NCBI RefSeq assembly: GCF_013364275.1
Contig: NZ_CP054932.1
Span: 3,286,001 to 3,350,000, forward strand
Source: Actinomadura sp. NAK00032
GTDB taxonomy: Bacteria > Actinomycetota > Actinomycetes > Streptosporangiales > Streptosporangiaceae
Direction of reading: 5' to 3'
Length of the DNA stretch: 64,000 bases
The notes beneath the pieces were generated by a model. The model saw only the letters and a list, made by a program, of their open reading frames with translations, searched no databases and was not told the DNA's origin. Positions within the stretch are counted from its first letter, which is position 1; each line of letters opens with the position of its first letter. This document shows positions 8,111 to 17,814 of the stretch, piece after piece. Position numbers and translations under genes: made by a program.

Positions 8111-9559
8111 ATGGTGATCGGCTGGAAGCTGCACGGCGACGGACGCACACCGCCGCCCGGGGAGGTCGTCCGGCCGGACGAGCGCCTGTCGTGGCCGCGC
8201 ACCGCCGGCATCGGCGCGCAGCACGTGGTGGCGATGTTCGGGGCGACGTTCGTGTTCCCCGTGGTGATGGGGCTGGACCCCAACCTCGCGATCATGATGT
8301 CCGGGATCGCGACGGTGCTGTTCCTGCTGATCGTCGGCGGCCGGGTGCCGAGCTACCTCGGCACGAGCGCCTCGTTCGTCGGCGCGGTCGCGGCGATCCG
8401 CGCGGCGGGCGGCGACAGCGCGACCGTGACCGGCGCGATCCTCGTCGCGGGCGCGGTGCTCGCGCTGGTCGGCGTGCTGATCCACTTCGCCGGCGGGGAG
8501 GTCGTCCACCGGGTGTTCCCGCCGGTGGTGACGGGCGCCGTGGTCATGCTGATCGGCTTCAACCTGGCCCCGGTGGTCGCGACCGTCTACTGGCCGCAGG
8601 ACCAGTGGGTCGCGCTCGCGACGCTGGGGTTCGCCGTGCTGGCCGCGGTGCTGCTGCGCGGGTTCTGGGCGCGCATCACGATCCTGCTTGCGCTCGTGTT
8701 CGGGTACGCCCTTTCGTGGATTCTCGACAACACCGTCGGCCGGGTCACGTCAGTCCTTCCCGGGCAGAACCTGCTGGACGGGGCGGGCAGGGCGTGCACG
8801 GCGGAGGGCCCGTACTGCATCGCCACCGCGTTCCCGCACGACCGGGTCGACTTCTCCGGTGTGAAGGCCGCCGACTGGTTCGGGTTCCCGAGCCTGCACG
8901 GCCCCGACTTCACGACCTCCGCGATCCTGCTGGCGCTGCCCGCCGTCATCGCGCTGATCGCGGAGAACACCGGGCACGTCAAGGCGGTGTCGGCGATGAC
9001 CGGCGACGACCTGAACCCCCTCCTCGGCCGCGCCATCACCGCGGACGGCATCGGCACCACCCTCGCCAGCGCGGTCGGCGGCTCGCCCACCACCACCTAC
9101 GCCGAGAACATCGGCGTCATGGCCGCGACCCGGATCTACTCGACCGCCGCCTACTACGTCGCCGCGGTCGTGGCCGTGCTGTTCGGGCTGTGCCCGAAGT
9201 TCGGCGCGCTCGTCGCCGCGACGCCGGGCGGCGTCCTCGGCGGCATCACCGTCGTGCTGTACGGGATGATCGGGCTGCTCGGCGCGAAGATCTGGATCGA
9301 GAACCGGGTCGACTTCGCCGACCCGGTCAACCTCGTCCCGGTCGCCGCCGCGATCATCCTGGCGATCGGGAACGTGACGCTGCAGATCACCGACGACTTC
9401 CCGCTGCAGGGCATCGCGCTCGGCACGATCGCCGTCCTGGTCGGCTACCACCTCCTCAACGTGCTGCGCAGACCGGAGGACTCGGGCGGCGGCGTCATCG
9501 CGCCCGCGGAGAAGGAGATCGGCGGCCCGGTCCGCCCGGCCCCGAACGCGGACGCGTGA
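8111..9559 (+). CDS. NCS2-family uracil/xanthine permease
   Basis: This 482-residue polytopic membrane protein has about 12-14 hydrophobic segments. 'GAQHVVAMFGATFVFPVVMGLDPN' and 'YLGTSASFVGAV' are the UraA-type TM1/TM3 signatures, and 'NPLLGRAITADGIGTTLASAVGGSPTTTYAENIGVMAATR' is the NCS2 substrate-binding region. Such proteins import uracil, xanthine or uric acid with protons. The UraA-like motifs favour a pyrimidine, while the neighbours favour a purine, so the substrate is open. A strong AGGAGGA precedes the start. Its stop overlaps the next start by 4 nt (GTGA), placing it in one operon with the molybdenum hydroxylase. Confidence 0.92.
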   Translation: MVIGWKLHGDGRTPPPGEVVRPDERLSWPRTAGIGAQHVVAMFGATFVFPVVMGLDPNLAIMMSGIATVLFLLIVGGRVPSYLGTSASFVGAVAAIRAAGGDSATVTGAILVAGAVLALVGVLIHFAGGEVVHRVFPPVVTGAVVMLIGFNLAPVVATVYWPQDQWVALATLGFAVLAAVLLRGFWARITILLALVFGYALSWILDNTVGRVTSVLPGQNLLDGAGRACTAEGPYCIATAFPHDRVDFSGVKAADWFGFPSLHGPDFTTSAILLALPAVIALIAENTGHVKAVSAMTGDDLNPLLGRAITADGIGTTLASAVGGSPTTTYAENIGVMAATRIYSTAAYYVAAVVAVLFGLCPKFGALVAATPGGVLGGITVVLYGMIGLLGAKIWIENRVDFADPVNLVPVAAAIILAIGNVTLQITDDFPLQGIALGTIAVLVGYHLLNVLRRPEDSGGGVIAPAEKEIGGPVRPAPNADA

Positions 9560-10454
9560 AGCCGCCGCCGTTCGGCTACCACGCGCCCGGCACGCTCGCC
9601 GGCGCCCTCGACGTGCTGGCCGCCGCGCCGGGCGGCAAGGTTCTCGCGGGCGGGCAGAGCCTCATCCCGCTGCTGAACATGCGGCTCGCCGCGCCGTCCG
9701 ACCTGGTCGACATCAACCGGATCGCCGAGCTGGACACCCTGCGCGCCGAGGACGGCGGCGTCCGGGTCGGCGCGCTCGCCCGGCACGCGCGGGTCGAGCG
9801 GTCGGCGGAGGCGGCGGCCGTCCAGCCGCTGCTCGGGCAGGCGCTCCGGCACGTCGCGCACCCCGTGATCCGCAACCGGGGCACGGTCGTCGGCAGCCTC
9901 GCGCACGCCGACCCCGCCGCCGAGCTGCCCGCCGTGCTCGCCGTCCTCGGCGGGACGGTCGAGGCGGCGTCGGCGGCGGGTCGCCGGACCATACCCGCCG
10001 CCGAGTTCTTCGCCGGCCCGCTGGAGTCGGCGCTGGCCCCCGGTGAGTTGGCCGTCGCCGCGTTCTTCCCGGCGGCGCCGCCCCGCACCGGCACCGCGTT
10101 CACCGAGACGGCGCGGCGGCACGGCGACTACGCGCTCGCCGGGGTCGCCGCCGTCGTCACCCTCGACGCGGACCTGCGGGTCGCCGCGGCCCGCGCCGGG
10201 TACCTGGGCATCGCGGCGACACCGCTGGTGCTCGACCTGACCGGCGCGGCCGGGCCGGACGGCGACTGGGCGGCCGCCGCCGCGCACGTCCGCGACCGGA
10301 TCGACCCGGAACCCGACATCCACGCCGGCGCCGACTACCGCCGCCACCTGACCGGCGTGCTCACCGAGCGGGCGTTGCGGGCGGCGGCGTCGGAGGCATT
10401 ACTGAAGACGGAGGCATTACTGAAGACGGAGGCACATCGGAAGGCGGGGGACTG

Positions 10455-10455
<1 letters not shown>
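9556..10455 (+). CDS. molybdenum hydroxylase FAD-binding (medium) subunit
   Basis: This 299-residue FAD subunit belongs to the xanthine/CO dehydrogenase family. 'VLAGGQSLIPLLNMRLAAP' is the PCMH FAD-binding loop and 'HPVIRNRGTVVGSLAHADPAAELP' the second flavin motif. It starts at GTG 9556 inside the permease stop. The C-terminal tail EALLKTEALLKTEA is encoded by an 18-bp tandem repeat that contributes two TTA codons, which are very rare at this GC content; the neighbouring subunit gene has a similar repeat tail. It passes electrons from the 2Fe-2S subunit to an acceptor. Confidence 0.92.
10392..10427. repeat. 18-bp tandem repeat in the FAD subunit tail, containing TTA codons
   Basis: Two exact 18-bp units (10392-10409, 10410-10427) plus a partial third encode the EALLKT repeats. 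The in-frame codons at 10399-10401 and 10417-10419 are TTA. The unit is visibly AT-richer than the surrounding gene. Confidence 0.85.
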
Positions 10456-11009
<554 letters not shown>

Positions 11010-13424
11010 ATGGGCACGCGCGTGTTCGGTGAGCGGGTCGAGCGGCGCGAGGACGCCCGGCTCACCACGGGGCAGGGCCGCTACCTCGACGACCTCGGGC
11101 GGAACGCGCTCGCGGCGGCGTTCGTCCGGTCGCCGCACGCGCACGCCCGCGTCGCCGACATCGACGTGTCCGGCGCCCTCGACGTGGACGGCCTCGTCGC
11201 CGTCTACACCTGGGAGGACCTGCCCGGCCGGATCGGCGAGCCGCTGCCGCTGCTCATCCCGCACCCCGCGCTGACGCACGGCCGCACCGGGTACCCGCTC
11301 GCGCGCGACGTCGTCCGGCACGTCGGCGAGCCCGTCGCCATGGTCGTCGCCCGCGACCGGTACCTGGCCGAGGACGCCGCCGAGCGCATCCGCGTCGAGT
11401 ACGAGCCGCTGCCCGCCGTCGTCGGCATCGAGGCGGCGGCCCGCGCCGACCACCTGGTGCACGACGACGTGCCGGGCAACGTCGGGGCCGTCCTCGTCCA
11501 GGAGAACGGCGACGCCCGCGCCGCCATCGAGGCCGCGCCGCACGTGCTGGAGTTCAGCCTCGCCATCGAGCGCAGCGCGTCCATGCCGCTGGAGGGGCGC
11601 GGCGTCTACGCGCGGTGGGACGCCGACGACGGGTCGCTGCGCGTGTACTCCTCCACGCAGGCGTCCACCAGCGTGCGCGCCGCGATCGCCGCGCGGCTCG
11701 GGCTGCCGAACGGCAAGGTCGAGGTGGTCGCGCCGGACGTCGGCGGCGGGTTCGGGGTGAAGATCGTCCACCCGTGGCCGGAGGAGGTCCTCGTCCCGTG
11801 GGCGGCGCGGCTGCTGGACCGCGAGATCAAGTGGACCGAGGACCGGCGGGAGCACTTCGTGTCCGCCGCGCACGAGCGCGGCCAGCTCCAGGACGTGCGG
11901 GTCGGGTTCGACGGCGACGGCCGCGTCCTCGGCCTGGACGTGCGGATCCGGCACGACCACGGCGCCTACACCCCGTACGGGATCATCATCCCGATCGTCA
12001 CCTCCACCCAGCTCCTCGGCCCGTACAAGATCGGCGCGTACCGGGCGGAGGTCGTCAGCCTCTACACCAACACGCTGATCGTCACCCCGTACCGCGGCGC
12101 GGGCCGCCCGCAGGGCGTGTTCTGCATGGAGCGGACGATGGACCGCATCGCCCGCCACCTCGGCCGCGACCGCGCCGACGTGCGCGCCGCGAACTTCATC
12201 CAGCCCGACGAGTTCCCCTACGACCAGGGCCTGACGTTCCAGGACGGGCGCCCGCTCGTCTACGACTCCGGCGACTACCCGGAACTGCTGCGCAAGGCGC
12301 GCGAGCTGGTCGGCTGGGACGGCTTCGAACGGGAGCGCGCCGCCGCCGCGGCCCGGGGCCGCCGGGTCGGCATCGGCCTCGGCGTCTACGTGGAGGGGAC
12401 GGGCGTCGGCCCGTACGAGGGCGGGCACGTCGAGATCGACACCGCCGGACGGGTGCACGTGTCGACCGGCCTGACCTCGCAGGGGCAGGGCCACGAGACG
12501 GTGTTCGCCCAGATCGCCGCGGCCGAGTTGGGCGTCCCCATCGAGGACGTGCACGTCACCACCGGCGACACCCGGCGGTTCGGGTACGCGGTCGGGACGT
12601 TCGCCTCCCGCGCGGCGGTGATGAGCGGCAACGCGATCGCGCTGGCCTGCCGGAAGGTCCGCGGCAAGGCGCTGCGCATCGCCGGGGAGGCCCTGGAGGC
12701 CGACCCGCGCGACCTGGAGATCACCGACGGGGTGGTGCACGTGCGGGGCGACCGGTCGGCGTCGGTCCCGCTGCGGACGGTCGCGGTGCTGTCGAACCCG
12801 CTGCGGTACGCCTTCGACGAGGAGGCCGCGGCGGCGACGCAGTTCGCGGTGGGCCGCCCGGTCACCGAGCCGCCGGTCGCGGCCGGCGACGAGCCGGGGC
12901 TGGAGGGGCGCGACTACTACTCGCCCGTCCGGTCGACGTTCGCGGCCGGCGCGCACGCCGCCGTGGTGGAGGTCGACCCGGACACCGCGGAGATCGCGAT
13001 CCTGCGGTACGCGGTCGTGCACGACTGCGGGCGGCTCATCAACCCGATGGTCGTCGAGGGGCAGATCCACGGCGGCGTCGCGCAAGGCATCGGCGGGGCG
13101 CTGTACGAGCGGATGGTGTACGACGAGTCCGGGCAGCTGCTGAACGCGTCGTTCATGGACTTCCTGATGCCGTACGCGACGGAGATCCCGCGCATCGAGA
13201 CCGACCATCTGGAGACGCCGTCGCCGCTGAACCCGCTCGGCATCAAGGGCGCGGGGGAAGCGGGCGTCATCCCGGTGTCGGCGGTGATCGCGTCGGCGGT
13301 GGAGGACGCGGAGGGCGTGCGCGTGGACGCGATGCCGCTCTCCCCGGACGCGCTCTTCACGCTGCGGCGGCGCGCCGAGGACGACGCGTCGCTGCGCGTC
13401 CGCGAGGGCGTGCGGGCGGGCTGA
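11010..13424 (+). CDS. molybdenum hydroxylase large subunit (molybdopterin cytosine dinucleotide-binding)
   Basis: This 804-residue large subunit of the xanthine oxidase family (CoxL/aldehyde-oxidase type) contains 'GRYLDDLG', 'VAPDVGGGFGVK', 'TPYRGAGRPQG' (Mo-cofactor loop) and 'NPLGIKGAGEAGVIPV' with the catalytic-Glu-type GAGEAG motif. It lacks the CoxL active-site VAYRCSFR signature, so it is not a form I CO dehydrogenase. The substrate could be xanthine, a pyrimidine such as uracil, or another N-heterocycle; permease and PucR context favour a nucleobase. Its ATG follows the small-subunit stop directly. Confidence 0.92.
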   Translation: MGTRVFGERVERREDARLTTGQGRYLDDLGRNALAAAFVRSPHAHARVADIDVSGALDVDGLVAVYTWEDLPGRIGEPLPLLIPHPALTHGRTGYPLARDVVRHVGEPVAMVVARDRYLAEDAAERIRVEYEPLPAVVGIEAAARADHLVHDDVPGNVGAVLVQENGDARAAIEAAPHVLEFSLAIERSASMPLEGRGVYARWDADDGSLRVYSSTQASTSVRAAIAARLGLPNGKVEVVAPDVGGGFGVKIVHPWPEEVLVPWAARLLDREIKWTEDRREHFVSAAHERGQLQDVRVGFDGDGRVLGLDVRIRHDHGAYTPYGIIIPIVTSTQLLGPYKIGAYRAEVVSLYTNTLIVTPYRGAGRPQGVFCMERTMDRIARHLGRDRADVRAANFIQPDEFPYDQGLTFQDGRPLVYDSGDYPELLRKARELVGWDGFERERAAAAARGRRVGIGLGVYVEGTGVGPYEGGHVEIDTAGRVHVSTGLTSQGQGHETVFAQIAAAELGVPIEDVHVTTGDTRRFGYAVGTFASRAAVMSGNAIALACRKVRGKALRIAGEALEADPRDLEITDGVVHVRGDRSASVPLRTVAVLSNPLRYAFDEEAAAATQFAVGRPVTEPPVAAGDEPGLEGRDYYSPVRSTFAAGAHAAVVEVDPDTAEIAILRYAVVHDCGRLINPMVVEGQIHGGVAQGIGGALYERMVYDESGQLLNASFMDFLMPYATEIPRIETDHLETPSPLNPLGIKGAGEAGVIPVSAVIASAVEDAEGVRVDAMPLSPDALFTLRRRAEDDASLRVREGVRAG

Positions 13425-13444
13425 CGGCCCTCGCGGCGGCTGAT

Positions 13445-13490
13445 GCTGGCGGGACCGGCTCGGGAAGCGGGGGACCTCGGCCCCGCCAGC
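13445..13490 (+). terminator. hairpin after the molybdenum hydroxylase operon
   Basis: GCTGGCGGG (13445-13453) pairs perfectly with CCCGCCAGC (13482-13490). There is no U-tract, which is usual for actinomycete terminators. A small dyad TTGAC-CCTA-GTCAA follows at 13494-13507. Confidence 0.6.
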
Positions 13491-13558
13491 GAGTTGACCC
13501 TAGTCAAGGACCCCCTGGGCCCTCGCCGTAACCGGGATTCCTCCGGGAAGGTCGGAAA

Positions 13559-14401
13559 TCAGCCGTGGGCGGGGGTCGCGGGGACGTTCCCGCCGAGCGA
13601 CGTGGGCAGGTAGTTCTCCACGGCCGCCGGCCGGAACCCGGCCTGCTTGATCCAGCCGAGGATCATCTGGAACTCCTGGGCGAGTCCCTTGCGGTAGTGC
13701 ATCAGGATGATGTCGCCGGGCTTGAACCCCTTGCCGCCGTCGCCGCGCGCGAACCCGTTGAACCCGACGCCGGGGCCGGTCGTGCCGTTGTAGAACTCCG
13801 CCGACCACAGCAGCACCGACTTGATGCCGCACTCCTTGGCGACCTGCAGCGTGGTCTGGTTGTAGCTGCCGAACGGCGGCCGGAAGACCTGGGGCCGGCG
13901 GCCGTACTGCGCCTGGATGGCGTCCGACGCGCCGCAGATCTCCTTCTTCTGCCGCTCGGCGCTCAGCGTCGCCATGTTGGGGTGGCTGATCGTGTGGTTC
14001 TCCATCGGCGACCCGGCGTTGCGCATCGCCCAGAAGTACTGCCCCTGCCCCTTGATGTAGGTGGAGGTCAGGAACGTCATGATCGGAACCTTCTCCTTGC
14101 GGACGAGGTTCACGAACTCCGAGTCGTAGGTGTAGCCGTCGTCGATGGTGAGGAAGACGACGCGCTCCCGCGTCTCGATGCGGCTGATGACCGGCGGCAG
14201 CCCGTTGGCGGCCGGCTTCGGCATCGTCCAGCTGCCGGGCTTCGGCGTCGGCCACTTCTGGTCGCCGAGCACCGAGGCGAGCTGCGCCCGGGTGGAGGGT
14301 CCGGAGTCGCCGGCCTGCGCGGTGACGACGGGCCATCCGCCCGCGGCCACGCCGAGCACTCCGGCGGCAACCATGGCGATCACGGGCGTCTTCCCTCGCA
14401 T
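13559..14401 (-). CDS. secreted polysaccharide deacetylase (NodB domain)
   Basis: This protein is about 280 residues. The ATG at 14401 places an uncleaved or cleavable signal segment (MRGKTPVIAMVAAGVLGVAAGG) at the N-terminus; longer in-frame starts would bury it. NodB motifs are present: 'FLTIDDGYT' with the catalytic base and metal Asp, 'NHTISHPN' supplying the His-x3-His metal ligands, 'RPPFGSYN', and the late 'IILMHYRKG'. These enzymes remove acetyl groups from peptidoglycan or chitin-like glycans outside the cell. It interrupts the catabolic island and looks unrelated to it. Confidence 0.88.
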   Translation of the reverse strand: MRGKTPVIAMVAAGVLGVAAGGWPVVTAQAGDSGPSTRAQLASVLGDQKWPTPKPGSWTMPKPAANGLPPVISRIETRERVVFLTIDDGYTYDSEFVNLVRKEKVPIMTFLTSTYIKGQGQYFWAMRNAGSPMENHTISHPNMATLSAERQKKEICGASDAIQAQYGRRPQVFRPPFGSYNQTTLQVAKECGIKSVLLWSAEFYNGTTGPGVGFNGFARGDGGKGFKPGDIILMHYRKGLAQEFQMILGWIKQAGFRPAAVENYLPTSLGGNVPATPAHG

Positions 14402-14601
14402 TGGCCGCGTACTCCGTTCGGTGGGGGGTGGATGTCGCATCGGTTGACGCGCGGCGAACGGCCGGGGTTCGCACCCGGCCGGAACCTGCCGGACATATCC
14501 GATCATTTCCGGGGTCCGTCGGGGTGCATTGCCCAATCGTCGGCGTGTACTCGGCAGATGTTGCCGTTCGGCGCGGCGGTCGCGTTCTCTACAGTCGGGA
14601 C

Positions 14602-15255
14602 ATGCAGCTGAACGGCAGTGCCGGCGTCGCCGCGCCGCTCGACCGCGTCTGGGACGCCCTGCAGGACCCGGCCGTCCTCGCCCGCACGATCCCGGGGTGC
14701 CGCTCCCTGGAGGAGACGGGCCCCGGCACGTACCGGATGACGGTCACCGCGGGCGTCGCGTCCATCCAGGGCACCTACGTCGGGCAGGTCGAGCTCGCCG
14801 AGCCCGACCCGCCGCGCTCGTTCGTGCTGCGGGCGCGCGGCCAGGGCGCGCCGGGCACGGTCGACGCGACCGTCCGCGTCCGGCTGTCGGACGGCGACGG
14901 CGCGACCCGCGTCGACTACGACGCCGAGGCGGTCGTCGGCGGGATGGTCGGCGGCGTCGGGCAGCGGATGCTCGGCAGCGTCGCCAAGCGCACCGCGGGC
15001 GAGTTCTTCGCCGCCGTCGAACGCGACATCACCGCGCCCCCGCCGACCGCCGCGCCTACCGTCTCGCCGGCCGCCGCGCAGGCGCCCGCCGAGGTCCCGG
15101 CGGGCACCGGCGCGGTCTACGCGGGACGCGCCGCGGCGGCGCCGGAGCGCGCGTCCGCGGCGTGGCCGATGACGGCGGCGTTCGGCGCCGGCGGGGCGGT
15201 GGCCCTCGCCGGCGTCGCGCTCGGCTACCTGCTCGGCCACCGCGCGCGCCGCTGA
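14602..15255 (+). CDS. CoxG-like SRPBCC protein with C-terminal membrane anchor
   Basis: This 217-residue protein has an N-terminal CoxG/SRPBCC domain ('MQLNGSAGVAAPLDRVWDAL', 'ARTIPGCRSLEETGPGTYRM', 'GSVAKRTAGEFFAAVE') of about 150 residues, an Ala/Pro/Val-rich linker, and one C-terminal transmembrane helix ('GGAVALAGVALGYLLG') with a basic tail. CoxG proteins tether CO-dehydrogenase-type molybdenum hydroxylases to the membrane and are thought to help link them to quinone. The hydroxylase 1.2 kb upstream is the obvious partner. A -10 TACAGT lies 6 nt before the ATG, so the mRNA is probably leaderless. Confidence 0.85.
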   Translation: MQLNGSAGVAAPLDRVWDALQDPAVLARTIPGCRSLEETGPGTYRMTVTAGVASIQGTYVGQVELAEPDPPRSFVLRARGQGAPGTVDATVRVRLSDGDGATRVDYDAEAVVGGMVGGVGQRMLGSVAKRTAGEFFAAVERDITAPPPTAAPTVSPAAAQAPAEVPAGTGAVYAGRAAAAPERASAAWPMTAAFGAGGAVALAGVALGYLLGHRARR

Positions 15256-15266
15256 GCCGCGCGCCG

Positions 15267-15641
15267 CTAGCTGACGCCCACCAGGTCCACGATGAAGATG
15301 AGCGTCTCGCCTGGCTTGATCGCCGGGCTCGGGCTGCGGTCGCCGTAGGCCAGGTGCGGCGGGATGACGAGCTTGCGGCGCCCGCCGACCTTCATGCCCT
15401 CGATGCCCATGTCCCAGCCCTTGATGACGCGGCCGGAGCCGAGCTCGAAGTCCAGCGTCGAGCCGCGGTTCCAGGACGCGTCGAACTCCTCGCCGGTGGA
15501 CCAGGACACGCCCACGTAGTGCATCGACACCTGCGACCCCTTGGCCGCCGCCGGGCCGTCGCCCTCGGTGATGTCGGTGATGTCGAGGTACTGCGGTGGC
15601 TGTCCCTCGGGGAAGTCGATCTCGGGGCGTTCAAGCGCCAT
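15267..15641 (-). CDS. FKBP-type peptidyl-prolyl cis-trans isomerase
   Basis: This single-domain FKBP of 124 residues has no signal peptide. It has 'VSMHYVGVSWSTGEEFDASWNRGSTLDFELGSGRVIKGWDMGIEGMKVGG' and 'PPHLAYGDR', the core of the isomerase pocket. It catalyses proline isomerisation during folding. It is convergent with the CoxG-like gene (11-nt gap) and divergent from hyuA. Confidence 0.95.
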   Translation of the reverse strand: MALERPEIDFPEGQPPQYLDITDITEGDGPAAAKGSQVSMHYVGVSWSTGEEFDASWNRGSTLDFELGSGRVIKGWDMGIEGMKVGGRRKLVIPPHLAYGDRSPSPAIKPGETLIFIVDLVGVS

Positions 15642-15774
15642 GAAAGGGCTCCAGCATTTGTCGTCCGATGGGAAAGGCTCAGCCTAGCCCTACGGGCCTT
15701 CACGAAAGAACGACGCGCCCGTTGGCAGATTGCGACGGTTTCCCTGGTGGCCGCCGTCCGGTAGACCCTTCAGC

Positions 15775-17814
15775 ATGGCGAGGCGGCTGCGGATCGGGAT
15801 CGACACGGGCGGGACGTTCACCGACGTCGTCGCGCTGGACGAGGGCGGCGGGCTGACCACCACCAAGACCCCGTCCACGCCCGCCGACCCCGCCGAGGGG
15901 TTCGCGGCCGGCGTCGCGAAGGTGCTGCGGCTGCTCGGCGCCGGGCCCGAGGACGTCGCGGCGCTCTCGCACGGCACCACGGTCGCGACCAACCGGCTCC
16001 TCGAAGACCGGATCGACGGCCTCGGGTTCGTCACCACCGAGGGGTTCGAGTCGGTCCTGGAGATCGCGCGGCAGAGCGTCCCGGACGGCTACGGCAACAG
16101 CTACTTCTGGGTGAAGCCGCCGCGGATCGTCCCCGTGCACCGCGTGCGGGCGGTCGGCGGGCGGCTCGACCACACCGGCGCGGAGATCCGCCCGTTCGAC
16201 GAGGCGTCGGCGGTCGCGGCGGCCCGCTGGTTCCGCGATGAGGGGATCCGCGCGATCGGGGTGTGCTTCCTGCACTCCTACGCCGACCCGTCCCACGAAC
16301 TGGCCATGCGGGACGTCCTGCGCCGCGAGCACCCGGACGCCGTCGTGTCGCTGTCGTGCGAGGTGCTGCGCGAGTACCGCGAGTACGAGCGGTCGGTGAC
16401 GACGCTGGTGGACGCCGCAGTCAAGCCCGCGATGAACGGCTACCTCGCCCGGATCGCCGAGCGCGCCGCGGCCCGCCCGCTGGTGATGAAGAGCAACGGC
16501 GGCGTCCTGTCGGCCGACGAGGTCGCCCGGCAGCCGATCACGACGGTGCTCTCGGGCCCGGCGGCGGGGGCGCTCGGCGCGGCGTTCGTCGTCGCGCACA
16601 GCGGGCACGGCTCCGTCGTGACCCTGGACGGCGGCGGGACGTCCACCGACGTCGCCGTGGTCCTGGACGGCGAGCCGACCCTCACCACCGAAGGCGCGAT
16701 CGGCCGCCACCCGGTCAAGATCCCGATGATCGACATCGTGACGGTCGGCGCGGGCGGCGGCTCGGTCGCGTGGCGGTCGCCCGAGGGCGCGCTGAAGGTC
16801 GGCCCGCGCAGCGCGGGCGCCGACCCCGGCCCGCTCTGCTACGGGCGCGGCGGCACCGAGGCGACCGTGACCGACGCGCACGCCGTCCTCGGCCGCATCC
16901 CGCCGCACCTGCTCGGCGGCGAGGTCCCCCTCGACGCGGAGGCGGCCCGCGCGGGGCTCGGCGCCCTCGCCGCCGACCTCGGCCTGCCGCTCGAACGCGC
17001 CGCCGCCGGCATCCTGGAGATCTCGGCGTGGAACCAGGCGAACGCGATCCGGCGGATCACCGTGAAGCGGGGCCTGGACGTCCGCGACTACCCGCTCGTC
17101 GCGTTCGGCGGCTCGGGGCCGCTGCTCGCCTGCCGGCTGCTGGACGTGCTCGGCCTGCCCGCCGCCGTCGTCCCGGAGAACCCCGGCAACCTGTCCGCGT
17201 TCGGCCTGCTCACGGTGGACGTGAAGAACGACTACGTGCGGACGCGGGTCGTCCGGGACGCCGAACTCGACCCCGCGCTCCTGGCCGCCGTCTACACCGA
17301 CCTGGAGGCCGAGGCCTCGGCCGCTCTGGCCCACGAGGGCTTCCCGGAGGGCGACCGCCGCTTCGCCCGCTCCGCCGACCTGCGCTACTACGGGCAGGCG
17401 TTCGAGGTGCGCGTGCCCGCGCCCGCCGGGGCGCCCGGCGAGGCGTTCCGTGCCGAGGTCGTCCGCCGGTTCCACGACGCCCACGAGGCCCTCTACGGCT
17501 ACTGCTACCGCGACGACCCGCGCCATCCGGTCGAATGGGTCAACCTGCGCGTCTCCGGCATCGGCCCGATCGAGCGCCCGCGCCTGGCCGAGCGCCCGCC
17601 GGGCGACGGCGACCCGTCCCGCGCCCGCACCGGCACCCGGCAGGTCCACTTCGACACCTGGCGGGAGACGGCGATCTACCGCCGCGAGAAACTCGCACCG
17701 GGCGACACGATCGAGGGCCCGGCCGTCATCGAGGAGTTCGGCTCGACCGTCCCCCTGCACCCCGGCTTCACCGCGCGGCTCGACGGCTACGGCAACCTGG
17801 TGGTGACGCGATGA
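15775..17814 (+). CDS. hyuA: hydantoinase/oxoprolinase subunit A (HyuA type)
   Basis: This 679-residue ATP-dependent amidohydrolase subunit begins 'RIGIDTGGTFTDVVAL', the actin-like phosphate-binding loop, followed by 'ALSHGTTVATNRLLE' and 'VTLDGGGTSTDVAVV'. The family hydrolyses hydantoins, 5-oxoproline or N-methylhydantoin with ATP. The ATG at 15775 is chosen because a -10-like TAGACC sits exactly 7 nt upstream (leaderless) and the protein starts at the conserved core. The stop overlaps hyuB by 4 nt. In this island a ring-opening role on a nucleobase-derived hydantoin is plausible but unproven. Confidence 0.92.
   Translation: MARRLRIGIDTGGTFTDVVALDEGGGLTTTKTPSTPADPAEGFAAGVAKVLRLLGAGPEDVAALSHGTTVATNRLLEDRIDGLGFVTTEGFESVLEIARQSVPDGYGNSYFWVKPPRIVPVHRVRAVGGRLDHTGAEIRPFDEASAVAAARWFRDEGIRAIGVCFLHSYADPSHELAMRDVLRREHPDAVVSLSCEVLREYREYERSVTTLVDAAVKPAMNGYLARIAERAAARPLVMKSNGGVLSADEVARQPITTVLSGPAAGALGAAFVVAHSGHGSVVTLDGGGTSTDVAVVLDGEPTLTTEGAIGRHPVKIPMIDIVTVGAGGGSVAWRSPEGALKVGPRSAGADPGPLCYGRGGTEATVTDAHAVLGRIPPHLLGGEVPLDAEAARAGLGALAADLGLPLERAAAGILEISAWNQANAIRRITVKRGLDVRDYPLVAFGGSGPLLACRLLDVLGLPAAVVPENPGNLSAFGLLTVDVKNDYVRTRVVRDAELDPALLAAVYTDLEAEASAALAHEGFPEGDRRFARSADLRYYGQAFEVRVPAPAGAPGEAFRAEVVRRFHDAHEALYGYCYRDDPRHPVEWVNLRVSGIGPIERPRLAERPPGDGDPSRARTGTRQVHFDTWRETAIYRREKLAPGDTIEGPAVIEEFGSTVPLHPGFTARLDGYGNLVVTR

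Noticed and set aside
11010..13424. Form I carbon monoxide dehydrogenase large subunit
   Set aside because: A CoxG-like gene is nearby, but the VAYRCSFR active-site loop is missing; the residues read TPYRGAGRP.
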